Source of the DNA: Gymnothorax reevesii | Lineage: Eukaryota > Chordata > Actinopteri > Anguilliformes > Muraenidae | Assembly: GCA_029721435.1 (NCBI GenBank) | Contig: CM056583.1 | Span: 57,626,120 to 57,690,119 of the forward strand | Direction of reading: 5' to 3' | Length of the DNA: 64,000 nt | In this document: positions 61,094 to 64,000 of the stretch, piece by piece | How the letters are laid out: each line of letters begins with the position of its first letter | Numbering within the stretch: the stretch's first letter is position 1 | Program-made: the position numbers and the translations under genes | Notes under the pieces: generated by a model | What the model saw: the letters and a program-made list of their open reading frames with translations, nothing else | What the model was told of the DNA's origin: nothing | Databases searched by the model: none

Positions 61094-64000
61094 GTAAGTG
61101 CCGAACACTCTTCATTGCGCACTGCTGTGTATTGACTTGCTTGAGCATGCTTGCGAGGGTGTCTGTGTACACTCTCTCCCAATGTAGAGCCAGTTCTGTT
61201 ATTGTCTGTGACCCTCTCTTGCTCTCTTCATGGGTTTGTCTGCGGCAGGAGTCTGTCCCGTGTGCAGAAGCGGTCGGCCCGTCCTGCAGATGTTCTGCGC
61301 CTGCTGAAGCAGCCGGCCGGGGACACGCGCTCAGCGGTGAGAGCTGCAGACTACATGGATTACGCTCTGTCACTGATCCAGCAGAGGGTGCACCATCTGC
61401 ACAAACGCTCGCTCAATGCTACAGGTCTGAGACACGTACACATACATGCACAAGTTAACTCACAAACACAGTCGAGCTCAAGCATGCACATCCATACCAC
61501 AGCTGGAGACAACGAGAGCCTCTTTTCATCTCTTTTAATCAAAAATCACAATCTGTCTCTTAGATCTGCTCACCCCTGATGAACTGAGCACCATCGCTGA
61601 CTTGACTGGCTGCAGAGCTCGAGTCCAGCCCCCGTCCTGCCGCACCACGCCACAGATCAATAAATACCGAACAATAACTGGCGTCTGCAATAACCTGTGA
61701 GTGACCTCAGGAAAATTAAAACTTGATAAGAACATGCCCTAAAGGGGGTTTTGCGACTTTGAATTTCCTTCTTTAACTGCCCCTGTTGTGTGTATCTCAC
61801 CCAGAGCAAAATTCAGAGAATCGCCGGTAACCCAACAACTCTTTCGTAAAACCATTCTATTTTACAGGAGAAACCCTCGGCTTGGAGCCTCCAACACTGC
61901 CTTTGCGAGATGGCTGCCCGCTGAGTATGAGGACGGGATCTCCCAACCTCTGGGATGGGACCAGAAAAGACGCTACAATGGATTTTTACTCCCCCTGGTA
62001 TTTACTATTACTCCTGTGAAATTGCCAACATCCCAAATTCTCGGCTAAAAAATCAAAAAAGCATCAGTACAACCGCAAAGTGAGACAATCGTTCATTTCA
62101 GCAGCTGTACAGTTTTTATATCGTGTATAACACTCAACTTTTTTCCCCTCTCCCTGATTCATGCTCTTTGTCTCTCAACCTTAAGGTCAGACAGGTCTCC
62201 AACCAGATTCTGGCCACAACAGATACAGAAAATGATGAGATTTTCACTCACATGCTGACCATATTTGGGCAATGGGTTGACCATGACCTCACCCACACCC
62301 CGGTTTCTCCCAGCATCCGTTCCTTCAACAACGGCATCAACTGCGATGAGAGCTGTGAGCAGGAAAATCCCTGCTTTCCCATTCCGGTCAGTGATCTATG
62401 AGACCCCCTTCTAACTTGGTCTATATTAGAGATGTTGAAACTCTGATGTTTTTATCGGGACTCTTTCTCCGCTCTGACCATGAGTTGGAGTGGCCCAAAA
62501 TCACCAAACCTGGCTCATTTTGGGTGGCTAAACTCATGGATACCATAGGTTATAATACAGATTGAATTCAGGGTGGTGCAGTCGTGTACATTAAAAAAAT
62601 TGACATTCGTATGCATGTCATAAGGCAAGACAAAATTTGTCCCACAGATCTGTCTTCACGGGAGTCAAATTTAGGACCTATGAAGTCCATGTTGTTGCAT
62701 ATTGCCAACTTGAATTGCGGCCATTTTATAATGTTTTAGCTCATCACTTATACCCTCATGCAGGTGTTACTACATGTAAACAAGATTGTAATGGAATCTG
62801 AAGTGTGGGTTGGAGGGCTTTATTAGGAGGTGAGCGATAGGGCAGTGTCTGAGGTGTGGTCCTGCTCCTGAACTTCAGCTTTTATGCTCCATTAATCCCA
62901 ACATCTTTGAACATCACTTGATGAAACTTTTTATGTTCCTCACCATTTCCATCAAGACTGGAACATCAATTCAGTGGCATAATGGCATTAAATAGATTCA
63001 AAATAAAAACGGCTCATAAATATACAAAAAATGCTGTTATTTTACGTAGATTTCAATGGCTTGAATGACATCAAAAATGACTTCAGTAACTTCAGATGTC
63101 CGCACTGGAAACGTAGGCTCTGCTTGTGCTTTATGCGTCTGGCTCACTTAAAATTGGTTGCTATTTTTTCCTTTGCATTTGTGGCTGGCTTTCATCAATA
63201 AATCGGCTGACTCATAAAATTTCACTTTCCACCACAAGATGTCACTCAAAAATCAAGTACCAAATTTGGTAGCTATTGGACGGCAATATAATTATCAGTT
63301 GAAATATTATTTATTAGATAGTCATAACTCATGCGCAGTTTGATCTGAAAACTAGAAATCAATATCATTTAGTGCCCCCCTTCTTCAAGAAAAAAATACA
63401 CCCAAGAGACCATGAGAACAACATACTGGATTTCATGCCACTTTGAATTTTCTGAAAACACAAAAAATATTAATCCTCAAATATAAACAGATATACAGTA
63501 TTTGCTGCCTACTATTTTAACTCCACACATTGTCTGTAGTTGTGGCAGAAATCATTATTTCCCATCCTAAGTCTGAAATTATTCTTGAATTTAAGCGTTC
63601 ATCAGTCTTCATCTGGGACATGAATGTTCGTCTCCCTTGTCTTTCCACAGATCCCAAACAGGGACCCCACCTTCAGCTCAAATTCCCAAGGCTGCCTCCC
63701 ATTCTTCCGCTCTGCCCCAGCATGTGGGACAGGAAATACAGGCTATTTCTTTGGGGAGAATAACGTTCGAGAGCAGATCAACAGCCTGACAGCCTTCCTG
63801 GACGTGGGGCAGGTGTACGGCTCTGAGGATGTGCAGGCGCGTGAGCTGCGTGACCTCACTAATGACGGGGGCCTGCTGCGCACCAATCAGAGATTCAACG
63901 ACAATGGGAGGGAGCTCCTGCCCTTCTCTACCATGGAGGTCAACATGTGCGCAACTCGCCAGAGGATTCTCAATACCACTGGAATGGAAGAGGTTCCCTG
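60811..64000 (+). CDS. mpx: Myeloid haem peroxidase (mpx/epx-like), 5' part
   Basis: A secreted or granule haem peroxidase of the animal peroxidase family (MPO/EPX/LPO/TPO), which oxidises halides with hydrogen peroxide. Exons: 60811-60877, 61006-61093, 61249-61424, 61564-61696, 61868-61997, 62186-62386, 63651 to the window end. Phases agree at every junction, giving at least 381 residues. Residues 1-22 ([20 protein letters not shown]...) form a signal peptide. A propeptide region follows, with [20 protein letters not shown] and HKRSLNAT as in MPO/EPX. Catalytic [12 protein letters not shown] holds distal His231, the haem-linking Asp230, Gln227 and the calcium ligand Asp232. The proximal His and C-terminal half lie beyond the window. 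The symbol is tentative: the fish mpx and epx names overlap. Confidence 0.9.
61249..61696 (+). CDS. mpx: Peroxidase exons 4-5: propeptide to light chain (61249-61424, 61564-61696)
   Basis: Exon 4 encodes [20 protein letters not shown] and onward. Exon 5 begins [20 protein letters not shown] and contains the paired cysteines and [12 protein letters not shown], the conserved start of the mature peroxidase fold (in MPO, C-x-YRTITGxCNNR). Basic pairs before the mature part, such as LHKRSL, may be processing sites. Confidence 0.88.
61868..62386 (+). CDS. mpx: Peroxidase exons 6-7: haem pocket (61868-61997, 62186-62386)
   Basis: Exon 6: [29 protein letters not shown]. Exon 7: [29 protein letters not shown] and the cysteine-rich [17 protein letters not shown]. 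Gln227, Asp230, His231 and Asp232 match Q91, D94, H95 and D96 of mature MPO: the distal haem site, one covalent haem ester and a calcium ligand. Confidence 0.92.
62387..63650 (+). other. Peroxidase intron, 1.26 kb
   Basis: Donor GTCAGT and acceptor TTTCCACAG. AT-rich interior without recognisable repeats or genes. Confidence 0.75.
63651..64000 (+). CDS. mpx: Peroxidase exon 8, cut by the window end
   Basis: Encodes [29 protein letters not shown], then [20 protein letters not shown] and [23 protein letters not shown] is the calcium-binding loop. In MPO the loop continues to a Ser ligand (T-S-F-V-D-A-S), whereas here the last position is Gly (residue 318). The final complete codons read TGMEEVP, just before an expected Cys. 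Confidence 0.92.
   Translation, partial: MPNRDPTFSSNSQGCLPFFRSAPACGTGNTGYFFGENNVREQINSLTAFLDVGQVYGSEDVQARELRDLTNDGGLLRTNQRFNDNGRELLPFSTMEVNMCATRQRILNTTGMEEVP

Overview
The window looks like nuclear DNA of a ray-finned fish. It has two split vertebrate genes with GT-AG introns, and most of the rest is Tc1-like, hAT-like, TTAA-type, LTR-like and LINE debris of the kind common in fish. The species cannot be named from the sequence. No bacterial operon, CRISPR array, tRNA or rRNA gene was found.

Region 1 (1-13,300) has no cellular gene that I can support. It holds CA microsatellites, two TTAA-flanked elements that share one TTAA (2,189-5,818), an LTR-like insertion split by a hAT element (6,401-8,282), a LINE 3' end split by a Tc1-like element that itself carries a small MITE (8,620-11,062), and a second Tc1-like element carrying a hAT-type MITE (11,364-13,146).

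Region 2 (about 13,330-34,040, + strand) is a complete ewsr1 gene of the FET family (FUS/EWSR1/TAF15). I could join 16 coding exons in a single open frame of 632 codons: SYGQ-rich low-complexity domain, RGG1, RRM, RGG2, RanBP2-type zinc finger, RGG3 and C-terminal PY-NLS. A 36-nt candidate exon at 18,937-18,972 looks like what remains of the conserved vertebrate EWSR1 exon 6, and would bring the count to 17, as I recall for human. The longest intron (7.5 kb) separates the activation/RGG1 half from the RNA-binding half.

Region 3 (34,040-60,500) is a gene-poor stretch packed with repeats: an element with an internal triplication, LINE fragments, Tc1 fragments, a 1.1-kb foldback, a 375-bp tandem duplication rich in AGGTCA half-sites, and a three-level nest (LTR-like insert inside Tc1 inside hAT, 55,791-59,217) with target-site duplications visible at every level.

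Region 4 (60,500-64,000, + strand) is the 5' part of a myeloid-type haem peroxidase gene (mpx/epx-like). It has a TATA promoter, a probable non-coding first exon, a signal-peptide exon, propeptide exons and the distal-haem exon. The window ends inside the next exon, so the proximal half of the enzyme lies outside. The two genes have no evident functional link; they are simply neighbours.
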